Shown: piece after piece, positions 20,385-31,190 of the stretch
How positions within the stretch are numbered: the stretch's first letter is position 1
Layout: each line of letters opens with the position of its first letter
DNA from: Alentia gelatinosa
Lineage: Eukaryota; Annelida; Polychaeta; Phyllodocida; Polynoidae
Assembly: GCA_950022655.1 (NCBI GenBank)
Contig: OX465590.1
Coordinates: 36,655,218 to 36,719,217, forward strand
Direction: 5' to 3'
DNA: 64,000 nucleotides
The notes under the pieces: generated by a model
Database searches by the model: none
The model's input: only the letters and a program-made list of their open reading frames with translations
Told to the model about the DNA's origin: nothing
Translations under genes and position numbers: made by a program

Positions 20385-21245
20385 CGGGCCGCCTAAAGGC
20401 CCGTTTCCATTGGCCGATTTCTCGCCACAGTCAGGAACCACCGACGGACTTTTGGCACTGTTGACCAAATATCGGTCAATGGAAACAACCAAGGTCTTGA
20501 AATGCCCCAAGACTTTTTCTGCTTAGATTATGCAATGTGGCACCACCCACCACTGAGTGAAAGCTTGGTCACCGAGTGAAATCTACTACCTTCACCGATT
20601 TTTCTATACTGACGCACAGTCAGTGGCACCACCGACAGACTTTCTGTGTAACTCAAAAAGTCTAGGCAATTTCCGTTGGCTAATGGAAACAGGCCTTATG
20701 ACCTTGTTTTCATTGGCCGAATACTTGGCACCGATCTACACTCAGGAAGCGCTGATAGTTTTTTTCGGGTACATCATGCCAGATCAGTGAATGGAAACAG
20801 ACATATATAGGCCTGTTTCCATTGGCCGACGAAAACGGTGTAGATTTATTGCGTTCTCCTAATAGCCTATTTCCATTGGCCAACACCGATATGCAGTCAG
20901 GACCCCACCCACGGACCTTTACAACTGCTGGCATAAGATGTAATTAGTCTGTTAGGAGAACACAGAAAATCTACACCGTTTTGTCGACCAATGGAAAAGG
21001 GCGTTATGACGTCATTTCCATTGGCCGACTATTTGGCACCGATCTACAGCAAGGAGCCACCAATAAATTTTTCCGGGTACACAATTCCGGATCAGTAAAT
21101 GAAAACAGACATGCACAGAAGTGTTCACCGATTAATAGTGCATAGATTATGCAATAAGGCCACCACCGAATGACTTCTTCACTTTCTGCCAGATTCAAAG
21201 TAGGGTAGAATTGGGATACATCTTTTAAGATCTGATCGTGCACTT
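20385..21245. mobile_element. Cluster of R2 MITEs (TTTCCATTGGCCGA ends)
   Basis: At least four copies or fragments lie nose to tail. The clearest (about 20808-21007) begins GGCCTGTTTCCATTGGCCGA, reads AAAACGGTGTAGATTT and ends with AAATCTACACCGTTTTGTCG then ACCAATGGAAA. Others start at 20398, 20710 and 21014 and carry the subfamily words ACTATTTGGCACCGATCTAC. The ends are long inverted repeats. No transposase. Confidence 0.7.
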
Positions 21246-21769
21246 ATCCCTCTGTGTGTAGCCCATATTATTGCTCAACGGGGGCCATTCCACTGCCGCG
21301 ACTCAACCTGATATTCGCATACGGTTCGACCTGACCTGGCGAGTCAATAAATCGGCCATGATCGGGATATACCTTACGTCCCGGTGGAATCACCTCTTTA
21401 TTACCTACTATATTTAAAACGGTAGAATTCCGTCGAATCCGCTTGAAGTTGCTCCCACACATAGAGACATAGTGAACCCGACCTAGGCCTGGAGATTGAA
21501 TGCCCACGAGAGTGAGATTCTCGTGCAGTACTAAACTGTAAACTGCTACTCTTTTTTGTATATCAATACTGAGACATACGTTTTCTCTCATGATTCATTT
21601 TGAGCAATGCCGAAATTAAAGTTTAGTATTGTCGTTTTCTGATCTACTTTTCTCGTGAGAAACCAATGGGATCTTTGGGCTGGTACCCGCCTGTGTCTTA
21701 CAACTTATGGGATCTTAACTTTCGCTGGTAGCCCTTTCAAAACTCCGCTGATTCCCCCCACCCACCAAC
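21246..21769. other. Unassigned DNA
   Basis: A 107-aa minus-strand frame (21268-21591) has no recognisable feature. No repeat was recognised. Confidence 0.35.
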
Positions 21770-21905
21770 AGGTTAAGTATTTGGCCCGGTTATCGCATCC
21801 GTCTTTGAGGAGTAGTTGGCAGGGCCTCCGGCTTGGAATACGGGTTTTGGGTGTTCGAACCCCGCTATCGGGAGTTCATTTTTTCATTTTTCTATATTTT
21901 TCGTA
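21770..21905 (+). repeat. tRNA-like segment, possible SINE head
   Basis: TTGGCCCGGTTATCGCATC at 21780 resembles a Pol III A box, and GTTCGAACCCC (21853-21863) is a good B box. A T-rich tail with TTTTT runs (21877-21900) follows. The spacing is long for a functional tRNA and no cloverleaf is evident, so a tRNA-derived SINE or pseudogene is more likely. Confidence 0.4.
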
Positions 21906-22002
21906 CTCGGACTCGACGAAGTCGCTAGTACTATTTAATATTGCAAATATTGGGTTAAATTCATTTGAAAAGAAGGATAAGAAGTGCAGCAAACGATGAC
22001 TT

Positions 22003-22068
22003 TGTGGACAGGTGGCTCTGTAAACTACTACGCGTCGTGGTTTACGGCCGCCTGTCCACAGAAATATC
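22003..22068. mobile_element. Hairpin element family F6, copy 2
   Basis: GTGGACAGGTGGCTCTGTAA pairs with TTTACGGCCGCCTGTCCAC around CTACTACGCGTCGTGG. It is the same hairpin as at 6131-6232. Confidence 0.6.
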
Positions 22069-22189
22069 ATTTATTTACCACCATCAAATTTACCAATGCT
22101 ACATTGCGGTGGGGAAGGCAGGGAAGCATGCATTACACTCTCTGAAAACAAATAAAAATATATGAAGAGAACTGCAGAATGCTTGGAGA

Positions 22190-22465
22190 GTGAATCAGCG
22201 GCGGGCGGAAGTGGGTCGCCACGCGAGAGTTTACGTGACTTTACGAGAGTGGGCGCGGCGGTGGCGCCCTCTGTGGGGACGCCGGTGGCCGGGATCAGGT
22301 TGTGTTTGTTTACCTGCGTCTCGCCTCGTTCTGAGTCAGAGAACCGCCGCCTGCCAACCAGGGTCAAGGTCACACCATATTCTTTTTCTGTTCCCACCAT
22401 AAAGTATGAGCGGTTCTCCGCTGTGTACGTGGGCGTCGGCCTCTATGCATCACCGCTTCTCACTG
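22190..22465 (+). promoter_or_regulatory. CpG/GC-rich island
   Basis: A sharply GC-rich block (GGCGGGCGGAAGTGGGTCGCC; GGGCGCGGCGGTGGCGCCC; CGCCGGTGGCCGGG) sits between AT-rich repeats. A 105-aa + frame spans it but shows no domain. The composition fits a promoter or first exon, possibly noncoding, or a captured gene fragment. No TATA box or clear donor was identified. Confidence 0.35.
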
Positions 22466-22554
22466 GACACTGTTATTAAAGGCATATTGGACGGTATTAA
22501 TTGAAAGTTAAAACCCATCTCGTTTTCCTGAAAATTGAATTTGATCATTTCAAA

Positions 22555-22850
22555 GTGTTGTAGAACACATATCTAACTCAAAGATTTGGGGTTCACCACG
22601 CTAGATTTTTATCTAGAGATTGATATCATGATAATAGTATGATAGAAATTCTAAAAAGTTGCTTTCACATAGTAAACCCATGTTCTTTTCTTGAGACGTT
22701 CAGAGAATATTGTAGATGTGTAGTACACATGTCAGTTTTAAAAGTCATAAGTCACTGTCATTGTTTTAAAAATAATTGATGAAAACCATATTTTCGGTAC
22801 TTTCTTATGTGAATTAATCAAATGTAAATTGACCCTTTTTACCTTTCTAA
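22555..22850 (+). repeat. Dispersed repeat R6, copy 2
   Basis: Same ordered words as 7100-7430: CGCTAGATTTTTATCTAGAG, ATTGATATCATGATAAT, AAAAAGTTGCTTTCAC, GAAAACCATATTTTCGG, AATGTAAATTGACCC. Confidence 0.6.
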
Positions 22851-22997
22851 CCAGATAGATGAAATAGACACTCTTCTTAGATAAATAGATTTTTTCATTG
22901 CAGTCTCAATCAAGTACAGTGATCATATTTCAGTCTCTAGTTTCATTCAGACTTAGTTACCATATGACATTGATCCATCCATAAGTTTTTTATACTC

Positions 22998-23272
22998 TGA
23001 ATGGGCTGGTTGTCTGAATGGGCTTGTGGTCTGAGCGGGCTGGTTGTCTTAGGCCCGGCGTCTACCTACTACGATATGGCTCTGATATGCCCTCCGATGC
23101 ACCTCCCAATACAAAATCAAAATCGCATCGGAAGGTCACCTAATATCGGTGGTCTTAGTGGGCTGGTTGCCTGAGTGGGCTTGTTGTCTGAGTGGGCTGG
23201 TTGTCTGAGTGGGCTGGTTTTTCTGAGTGGGCTGGTTGTCTGAGTGGGCTGGTTGTCTGAGTGGGCTGGTCG
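22998..23272. repeat. 17-bp minisatellite interrupted by an R7 element
   Basis: Units of CTGAGTGGGCTGGTTGT run at 23000-23045 and again at 23157-23272. Between them, 23046-23156 is an R7 MITE starting GGCCCGGCGTCTACCTACTA and holding a GATGC...GCATC inner repeat. The array therefore pre-dates the insertion. Confidence 0.8.
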
Positions 23273-23744
23273 TTAATGAGATGACGGTCGGAGGGATTTA
23301 AGATATTCTGTGATTTCATCAGGAATGGTTTTGTCATTTGTGCTAACGAGGAATATCTTATGGCATATCACGGAGTAATTTACATAATGGTGTTAGTCAC
23401 ATCTCTCGACAGACCAGCCAGTGCGATCTCCATATAAAGCCATTCTTCAGCTTATCTTAGTCATGTTGCATAACTGTCTGCATGTACTACTGCTACTACA
23501 AAATTAACCATGTTTCCCTTCTGAATTATCTTCTTTTCTTTTCTCGTATTCCCGCGCATTGTGTTATCTCAAGATATACAGATAACTAGTTCTGCTGATC
23601 ACCATACAGTTATGTAACGACATATGTGCAGGTACATCCGTCATAATATTTACAATATGGTTAATGGAGCATGATTAAGAAGATGTGTTTTTTGTTGTTG
23701 GATGGTTACCCTTTCCATACATAAAAGGCGGACTCGGTGTGATG
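23273..23744. other. Unassigned DNA
   Basis: No gene or repeat was recognised. Confidence 0.4.
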
Positions 23745-23937
23745 CTTATGAGGGTGGTTGTGGCCCATTAGATTGTAGGTCAACTCTCGACTGTAGAGCC
23801 GTCCCAAGGCGCTAGAATATATCATGTAAGGCGGTCAGGGTCAAGGTCGGGGTTTGCTGCGAATGCAGTCATTGGTTACTCGGTCTACTGTATTCCTTGC
23901 ATGGAATTAGTGTAATGGGACAACTCCATGGTGTTAT
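23745..23937 (+). repeat. Dispersed repeat R4, copy 2
   Basis: GGGTGGTTGTGGCCCATTAG, AGAGCCGTCCCAAGGCGCTA, AATGCAGTCATTGG and TAATGGGACAACTCCATGG in order; near full length (~190 bp). Confidence 0.7.
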
Positions 23938-24207
23938 AGTTCTCACATCCAAGAAATATAAGGCGCCAAGTACACAGTATTTCCGCTAGGTGGCATCATT
24001 GAGATTATAGGAATCTTTGGGTTGCATTGATGTACGTCTTCTCAAGGCTCTTGTTCGTTAAATATTCTTCTCCCATAGAACATATATAGCGAAACCCTTG
24101 TACAGAATACCACTAGAGAATGTGAGATCTTATGAGAGGGGTGCCGTCAAAGCTCTGGTTTGGTCTCTCTGCAGTGCATCTACTTCTGTCTCGTTCGCTT
24201 CGTCTAT

Positions 24208-24345
24208 AGGCCCGTTTCCATTGGCCGACGAAAACGGTGTAGATCTCTTTTAGTTCTTCTAATAGTTCATTTCCATGGGCCATCACCGATTCATATTCAG
24301 TACCCACCGACGGACTGCTGACGCAATATAGAAATGGGCTCATTA
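24208..24345. mobile_element. R2 MITE, partial
   Basis: It starts GGCCCGTTTCCATTGGCCGA, with CGAAAACGGTGTAGATCTC and a decayed right half (GACGCAATATAGAAATGGGC). Confidence 0.65.
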
Positions 24346-26454
24346 ATTTCTTTCCTAATACTAGAGGCAAACATCACCCACGAATTGGATTGCTCGAGTT
24401 TATATATATAGGTATATTATTGTACTATATTGCTAAAACAATCTCCTGCACTTTACGCGATCTTCTGAAAAATGAAAAAAAAAAACGACCAATGGGAGCG
24501 AGTTAAGCGGGCGTGAAAATCGTTCAGAGAAGACAGTCGTGGTAGTGTTGCGGTAGGCCCCGTCAGCATATTATTGTACTATACTATTGTTTTTCATACA
24601 AATTGTACGAGATTAACATATCTACTTACAATATATCATCACGATCCAGCAAAGATTATTATTATTATAAACGAATGCTATATGCTATGAGTGGAAGATC
24701 ACCCGAGTAGTGAAATTATAGCAATAAGATCTAAGAAAAAGCAAAAAAAAACCCCAGCTCTGTGAGTCACTCACCCATCCAACCTCTCTGTGGGAGACGT
24801 TACCAGGACGAGCGTGGGGCTGGCTTTTCCCAGAGTGTATTTATAAATACACTCTCTCACCTCAACACGCCACACCTTCACTCTCCCAGCATATACTTGG
24901 TGGCCTTCTCTTCAGATACGAATGGGCCTTGAGTTCCAGAGAACGAACATAAGACATATTTTGAAAGTCTCAGATGCACCTCTGCATACCCGTCCGAAAT
25001 TATCATGATGTCGGCTTGGGTGAATGAAATTATTTTCCATTAGATTTTTAGGATTGATGTGTACTTGGTTAAATGAATATATATTGTTTGAATATCTATT
25101 AAATATACGTATCATATACCTATGCCGGAAAATATATACCAACATCTGCTGCGGTTTGGTATTTCATCCATACCAGCATACTGTGATTGTATAGATAAAT
25201 ACGATCACACGTTGAATACCCCTTCTGATTGGTTAAGAAAAATGACTCGGCGAGTGTTGTTTACGTATAAATATGCGTAGGTAGTAGCAGAATTTCGTTT
25301 TTGTAGAGTGAGTGCGATATTTTCATCAAAAGAAAAATTCATACGCATTTAAAGTTATTCTCTGTGTGTAATCAATAATCATAGTATTATTTTGACATTT
25401 CCGGTATGAATTTTTAGACCATATGACGTATATTTATTTTGTATTTACGTATAAATTTCCGTGTTACGTACAACCAATCATATTCAAAGTATAGTGGTAC
25501 GTCGCCATACCACCAGAGTATGGTGGTACGTGTCAACTGCAAAATCTGTAGCTAAGGTTGGTATTCACAGTGTTTTCTGGCATAAACTAGCCATTTATAC
25601 AGCTGCTTTTGTTGGGTCCAAAGAAGTCAAGCACCAGTTGGTCAATCAGGTAGTTGTGTCTGTAGTGATACACAGAGTTTACCATATATGGTCATATGCA
25701 AAGTGGATTGGGACTCGAAGCGGGAGTGTAAACAAACTTTAAAAGTATATCTATTTAAAAATTGGCAAACCGTTTGTGTTGCCATTGCATGAGTTTTCAT
25801 GGAAAGCAGTACGGACTTGCGTATCATTGAAGTCCATAGGCTCACCATTTATTTTGTGTTTGATGAGATCCAACTGCTACAGGCTGCTGTATGGCATTTA
25901 ATGCAGCGCAGTGTTGGCATATTTTTGTGCATGGATGCACTTCCTTTAACCAGTTTGTTTACATCCCTAAGACGAAACCTTGTGTTTGTGTATTGTACAT
26001 GGTCAGCTGGGGTAATCCCCAGACAAATATACTGAGCCTCTGCTCCTTACCAATGCCACAGAATCGGCACTTAAATAGTGAAAGGATAGTATATGAAGCA
26101 CGCTGAAAGTCTTTATAACCACACCCTACTCTATGCAATATATTTGAGCGTGTCCCACACCCAATAAGTACCCATGTAATGTTCCTAAAGGATGAATATG
26201 ATAATCTCAAACTCAAAGTGTTGCAGAACTGACGTCTGAGTTGTGGGGGTCACAATGGACCTCCGTCATTGACTCAGGTTTGGTAAATATGGCAAATCAG
26301 TCTGCAGCTTAACTATTGATCTCAGATCCATGGGAATGTCAAAGACTGGGTCCCAGCTGCCTGCGTTTTCACAACGCTATTTATAGACACCCTTTTCGCA
26401 GAATGAATTTTTCCCACTATTAGATAATTCATTCCACTTTGTGTGAGGGACACC
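24346..26454. other. Unassigned DNA with a TATA-containing palindrome
   Basis: 24832-24855 is a perfect 24-bp palindrome centred on TATTTATAAATA, followed by a CT-rich region (24852-24905) as in a promoter. The 25440-26220 stretch has several short open frames without domain features. Nothing else was recognised. Confidence 0.35.
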
Positions 26455-26535
26455 CCATCAAAGGAGACACTCTGAGTAAGAGACACCCATGTAAAAAGAC
26501 ACCCTCAATAAGAGACACCCATGAATGTCTCACAT
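26455..26535 (+). repeat. Short GAGACACCC repeat
   Basis: AAGAGACACCCATG and variants (GGACACCCC, AAAGACACCCTC) occur five times in 80 bp. Confidence 0.5.
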
Positions 26536-26754
26536 ATATGTATATAGAACCTTTCATGTGAGACAGATCATGCCCTGGATTTAATCTTAAAGTCATCCTC
26601 CGCTGCATGGGATCAGTGTTGAGAGACTAGGGAGACTGGTAAAAGTTTGAAAGTCAGTTGAATGCCATAAGAACAAAGAGCCACAGTAAAGAGAAACTGT
26701 CCCCTGAATAGAGGTGCCATCTCACAGATACTACTTTAACATACCCCTGGTATT

Positions 26755-27122
26755 GTTGTCTCATATAGTCTTGAAATCATGAGCTCTTTCTCGATGGCCC
26801 TTCAGGAATTAGTACTAATACTCAATGGGCAATGATGTCACGTATGTGGCGATCATTTTGTTCATTTAGTGTATACCGGGGTGAGAAAAATACAGAAAGC
26901 AGCTCGTTTTGGTAAAAATCATCGAGATTTTGAACGCTTCGCAATATTCACTCATCTGTCGCCTCGTTCATATCGCTCCACGTTCTAGCTGTATGGAGAA
27001 CAAAAACTGTTACCAAAACCTTTTGGTTTCTTCTTTAGTTCCTAGCTCCCAGGCTATCATGTACCAAATTGTGGTGTGTCAGAAGCCAACCATGGTAGTT
27101 TATAATCATGGTGTCTTCTCGT
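26755..27122 (+). mobile_element. Foldback MITE family F2, copy 2
   Basis: CCCCTGGTATTGTTGTCTC, then GGGGTGAGAAAAATACAGAAAG, and a hairpin whose tip reads ATTCACTCATCTGTCGCCTC with arms AGCTCGTTTTGGTAAAA / TTACCAAAACC. The plan matches 51903-52215. Confidence 0.6.
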
Positions 27123-27265
27123 AGTTTGACACTCGCCTTTGGCAGCCTGTAATCACTGCATTAGTTTACATGTCAATCGTAACAACTAAAATACCACGCA
27201 TGACACCCTATCACCCAGTAATTTCAGGACTTCATGTATCTAGGGGTCTACAGCGCCAGTTGCTA

Positions 27266-27335
27266 CCCAGCTGGCCTGTTTCCATTGACCAACAAAAACG
27301 GCACCGATTATTCATATTACCCTAAACGTATGTCG
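27266..27335. mobile_element. R2 MITE fragment
   Basis: GGCCTGTTTCCATTGACC, then AACAAAAACGGCACCGATTA: the left end only. Confidence 0.5.
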
Positions 27336-27391
27336 GTGGTGGCCACCTACTGTACATTGGCAAACGATTATCGACGAGGGTGTTGTGTATT

Positions 27392-27725
27392 ATCTCACCC
27401 CTGGTATAAGTTTTGCCATAGGAATAACATTAGAAAAAAATACTCAACGATCATCCCCGTAAAGTGACAATACTACGCCACGTCCATGGCGTAGTGAATT
27501 TGGGATGACGTCATATGGATTTGGTAAGTCTATTCTAATTATTGTGAAAGTTTGATGATATTTTATTTGATAAAAAGGGGTGAGATAAATCTAATCGAAT
27601 CGTAAAATACACAAAACTCCACTCGTTTGAATGGGCCGTAATCATCACTCGGCTTCGCCTCGATGACGATTGCGGCCCATCCAAACTCGTGGAGTATTGT
27701 CTATTCATACGATTATCGATGCAGT
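27392..27725 (+). mobile_element. Foldback MITE family F2, copy 3
   Basis: TATCTCACCCCTGGTATAAG, then GCCATAGGAATAACATTAG (diverged shared module), GGGGTGAGATAAATC, and a hairpin with arms CACTCGTTTGAATGGGCCG / GGCCCATCCAAACTCGTGG and tip CATCACTCGGCTTCGCCTCG. Confidence 0.7.
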
Positions 27726-27799
27726 TCTATATAATCCCTTGTTTCAACTGCAATTTACTTCCATGACGGTGGAATTTTCAAGCTTAAACTTAAAAGAAT

Positions 27800-27940
27800 C
27801 ACCAATGAAACCAAGCTGTTTCTATTTTGTCGGTCGTTAAGTCCGTGGATGGTGGCCTCATTGCATAATCTTTACGAACAATAATCGGTGACCACTTCCT
27901 ACTCGGTGTCAAGTGATGTGCCAGATTTGAACAGGCCTGG
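27800..27940 (-). mobile_element. R2-like MITE, diverged
   Basis: CGGTCGTTAAGTCCGTGG, GGTGGCCTCATTGCATAATC and TCGGTGACCACTTCC follow the R2 subfamily seen at 21120-21190. Confidence 0.45.
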
Positions 27941-27942
27941 GC

Positions 27943-28140
27943 CCGTTGAATAATCTAGGATCGTACATGTAGACCCTTTTCTATATGCCATAGTGACCCA
28001 GGGACAATGCTGGTCAACTTTATTCAACACTTATGGAGGACCTGACAGACGGCTGATACTGTCTTGGCAAACAAACTTAAATATCATCAAACGATATCCC
28101 TTGTACAAGGTGCAGAATGTACTTTATGTAAGATCCTAGA
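27943..28140. mobile_element. MITE family R5, copy 3
   Basis: GTTGAATAATCTAGGATCGT through GACCCAGGGACAATGC to TAAGATCCTAGATTAATTAA; same family as 264 and 7829. Confidence 0.7.
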
Positions 28141-28458
28141 TTAATTAACAAACTCCAGGGCTGCAACATTTAACAAAGTCAGAGAATCGTGGACAGGAAC
28201 CTCCTTATCCTTCTTCGTTGAATTTCGCTCTATATTCATTCGCATAGTTTTGTAAAAATTACAATGTGTCTTACCCTCCCACCTATATGTGTACAATCCA
28301 ATTTTGTTTGTCAAGCATATACATCTTAATTCGACTTTGTAGTCAACATAGACCCTTAATAGAGAGAGGTCTATGCTGGTAATCGTATCCAAGTGATACT
28401 TCAGTGTTTTTGTTGAATTCCTCCATGTAATCACGAGGTTAAGTCTGACTCTTCCTGT
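28141..28458. other. Unassigned DNA
   Basis: A 114-aa minus-strand frame (28141-28485) has no recognisable domain. Confidence 0.35.
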
Positions 28459-28664
28459 CCGCAGCCAAAACTTCAGGAGTGGCATGCGGTGGCTAAGATT
28501 AAAACGAATTTGATTTTATCCTACCCCATCTCCTCGATTTTGGAATATTACGTGATAATAATGCTGTATGCCACTAGTGGCGTATAAACTCCGTATGCCA
28601 GTCAGCGTGGCATACGGAAACCCTATGTTAAGCCTATGGGATTTTATATTAGGGGTAGGATAAA
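28459..28664 (-). mobile_element. F1 copy lacking one hairpin arm
   Basis: GCAGCCAAAACTTCAGGAGT, GGCATGCGGTGGCTAAGATT, TTATCCTACCCCATCTCC, then TTAAGCCTATGGGATTTT and TTAGGGGTAGGATAAA. The first arm and tip are missing compared with 6408. Confidence 0.65.
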
Positions 28665-28984
28665 CTGTTATACGCTTTTTGGGTAATACAACAAAAAACA
28701 GGTGTAAATAGTAATTTACCTTAGCCGTCCTCAAGGCACTAGACGTTAGTCAGTCTTTGATAATACTCAGATATGAGTGGTCTCTAGTACGTCTAGGACT
28801 ATCTTATTCCTCATGGAACTTGAGTGTTGGTGGATAGTTCTTTGAATATCTTTGCTAGTTATAACAAACTTGCCCGTCTGTTGACTTCATGTCCTTGAGT
28901 GCTCCTTGCCATAAGTGTTCCTCAGGTAATAAACTGATACAATAAGAATAGTTTGGATAGACCCTTACACATTTCTAGCAGGTT

Positions 28985-29405
28985 GTAACTTAAACATTGA
29001 TAATTTTTTCCTAAATTATGATAGTATTCTGAGAGGACCAAGAAATATACATCCAGCTGAGTTGTACTCTATCAGTAGAGGTTGGTAGGCACAAAAGGAG
29101 CCCCCGATACGCCGCTATGTCGTCTTGGAATGCTCTGCCAAAAGAGATACAACTAGGATCGCTTCCGGCCTTTAAAAGGCATATAAAGTTGAAACTATTT
29201 GATTGAGTGATATCTTCTGTGAACCATTTCCATTACCATCACCATTAACTCATTGTGTAAATATCTGTATTTACTTAGAAGGAAATTGTTATAGTAACTG
29301 AACATATGTAGTCAGTCTTTGGACTGGCCATAAGAACTGCCCTGCAGAGGCCACGAATGTACAACCCTTTTCTTTGTGCAAAAAAAAAAAAAAAAAAAAA
29401 AAAAA
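28985..29405 (+). pseudogene. LINE remnant A: reverse transcriptase C-terminus, 3' UTR and poly(A)
   Basis: In the frame ending at TGA 29204-29206 the translation includes AAMSSWNALPKEIQLG followed by FKRHIKLKLFD, the usual close of non-LTR retrotransposon polyproteins (SWNxLP...FK). A ~175-bp 3' UTR and a run of about 26 A (29380-29405) follow. The element is 5'-truncated and upstream codons are decayed. Clade not assigned. Confidence 0.6.
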
Positions 29406-29977
29406 TAATACGGTCTGGTTGGATGAGAGGGAGGTTTATCATAGACAAAACTATGGTCATATCCAATTTAGGGAGAGTGCCCACTCCTTCTGAGTCTGTT
29501 TAAAACACGTATAGGTATCAATATTCCTACTCCTAGCAGACAGTGAGTTCCATTCGAGAGCAGCTCGGTGTAAAGTCATTGTATGAGATCAACTTTAGGT
29601 ATTTACGAGATAAGAAATTATGCTGTTGACGAATTATATGGAGAATGCAAGATAAGACCGCTGCGATATAGACGAATTGTACATTTATTGACGCATATTA
29701 AATGGTGGTCAAATGACCCCATGAACTGTAAGAGAGGGATAGTAAGAACCAGGGGAAATGATGAAATAGTCATAAAACACGATTATCCAAAAACAGAAAG
29801 ATTTAGAAATTCACCGTTATATCTAGGTATATCAATATGGAATGAGCTACCCAAGGGTCTCCAAATCACACAGGATAAGTCTTATTATAAAATAGTGCTA
29901 AAGGAATATATTTTGAGAAATGACCATTACTGGTAAGCTGAAATCTTCGCCTAGAGCGGCCAGTCAATCCAATCCAG

Positions 29978-30783
29978 GGCCCTGTTTTTTAGTCACGACA
30001 TCGTCTTTGTAAGACATCTTACAGCTGTCAGTGTACTATAGATAAGACATCTTTGGGGATCGGCCAATGATTGTCCCTCAAGGACACTTAGGCTGCAGCC
30101 AGGTGTACTATAAACAAGACATCCTTAGGGTCACGTGGTTCAAAATGTCTTCCAAAGTGTCTTAGACCTAAGACATCTATGGACATGTTGTACAGAATGC
30201 GCAACTTCACTTCCCGTGGGAATTAAGCAATGAAATTTTAACAACCGTAAGGGATACATATAACCTATAATCGTCCCAAATATGAGGAAGATCGGTAAGA
30301 CCGTTCCGCCGTTATTCGTGTTTGAATTTCGTCATAGCAATTGTCTGCTCTGGTGGCCAGTGTCTATCAGAGAGCATCAGAGCATGCCTCCGCTAATTTA
30401 TGTGGCGACCTAGACATTGTCCCCAGGGAAATTCAATTCACTTAGTACATTATAGCAGACTTTAGACTTTACATTACACCTGATGAAGGTATAGATAGGT
30501 ATCGAACCCCCCAACCTCACATGCTGAGGCAAGTGCTCTAACCACTTCACCACAAACTTTCCACTCTTAGGTATAAGCTACCCTGAAGCTGGTACTGGGC
30601 AGTCTTTGCAGTATAGAACCTGAGACAGTTCTATACTTGTCTTAGACAAGGACATTTTTAGCGGCGATCGAACGTGCAGCGCTGAGACACAGCCGCCATT
30701 TTGTGTCTTGCAAATTGTCTTCCAATCGCAGAGATGTCTCAGGGTATCGTTGGCCGATTATGTCGTGACTGAAAAACAGGGCC
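29978..30783. mobile_element. Harbinger-like TIR element, 806 bp, TSD CAG
   Basis: The ends are inverted over 24 bp with one mismatch (GGCCCTGTTTTTTAGTCACG... left). Flanking CAG trinucleotides (29975-29977, 30784-30786) form a 3-bp duplication. No transposase is encoded. GGCCCTGTTT ends with 3-bp duplications suggest PIF/Harbinger, although the target is CAG rather than the usual TWA. The same termini occur at 41161-41953. Confidence 0.65.
30495..30556 (-). repeat. tRNA-derived sequence inside the TIR element
   Basis: On the minus strand TGGTGAAGTGGTTAGAGCAC (A-box region, 30533-30552) and GGTTCGATACC (B box, 30498-30508) sit at tRNA-like spacing. A GCCTC/GAGGT anticodon-type stem lies between them with loop AGCATGT, which lacks the invariant U33. 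It is most likely a SINE head or tRNA pseudogene captured by the element. Confidence 0.6.
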
Positions 30784-31050
30784 CAGCTTTGTCCAGCTTA
30801 GTCCAGCTTCGACCAGTCCAGTCCAGTGTTTAACATGTAAGCACTAACAGTAATAATGGTCCATCCCATTCTTGTCCTGTCTGATATGTATTGTCCTGTG
30901 TCTCTCGTTATATGTTGCTTAATTTGCTTGAGAGTAAATTATTGTATATATTGTTGACGCAAGTGCATGTAAAAACGCCCATCTGGGTGAATGTAACTGC
31001 TTCCTGAATAAAGAAAAAAAAAGTGCTTCTCTTGAATTTTTTAATTAAAC

Positions 31051-31076
31051 TTTTTTTTTTTTGGGGGGGGGGGGGC
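31051..31076. repeat. Homopolymer tract T then G
   Basis: About 11 T run into about 13 G. This is likely to be unstable in the genome or inaccurate in the assembly. Confidence 0.7.
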
Positions 31077-31190
31077 GCACAATAAAACCACTGCATCAAA
31101 CGTTCGTGTTTTTTTATTTTGGTTCTATTAAGAGTTCTTAATTTTTAACTTGTGTGTACATATAGTTGCCTAAATGGACAATTGCAGACA

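Larger units (their letters stand above)
29583..31022 (+). pseudogene. LINE remnant B, interrupted by a TIR element
   Basis: 117 aa (29583-29936) read like a LINE polyprotein end: IRPLRYRRIVHLL, then TERFRNSPLYLGISIWNELPK and a final KEYIL. The 3' UTR begins at 29937, is split by the element at 29978-30783, and resumes with TCCAGCTT repeats to AATAAA (31007-31012) and a short A tail. Removing the insert and one CAG joins a smooth GTCCAG-rich tract. It is 5'-truncated and presumably inactive. Confidence 0.65.

Noticed and set aside
21770..21905. Functional tRNA gene
   Set aside because: B box is good but acceptor, D and anticodon stems do not fold at normal spacing.
22998..23272. CRISPR-like regularly spaced repeat
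   Set aside because: Units are contiguous 17-mers without unique spacers, in animal DNA.
29979..30784. hAT element
   Set aside because: No 8-bp duplication at the flanks; a 3-bp CAG fits better and is supported by the restored LINE tail.
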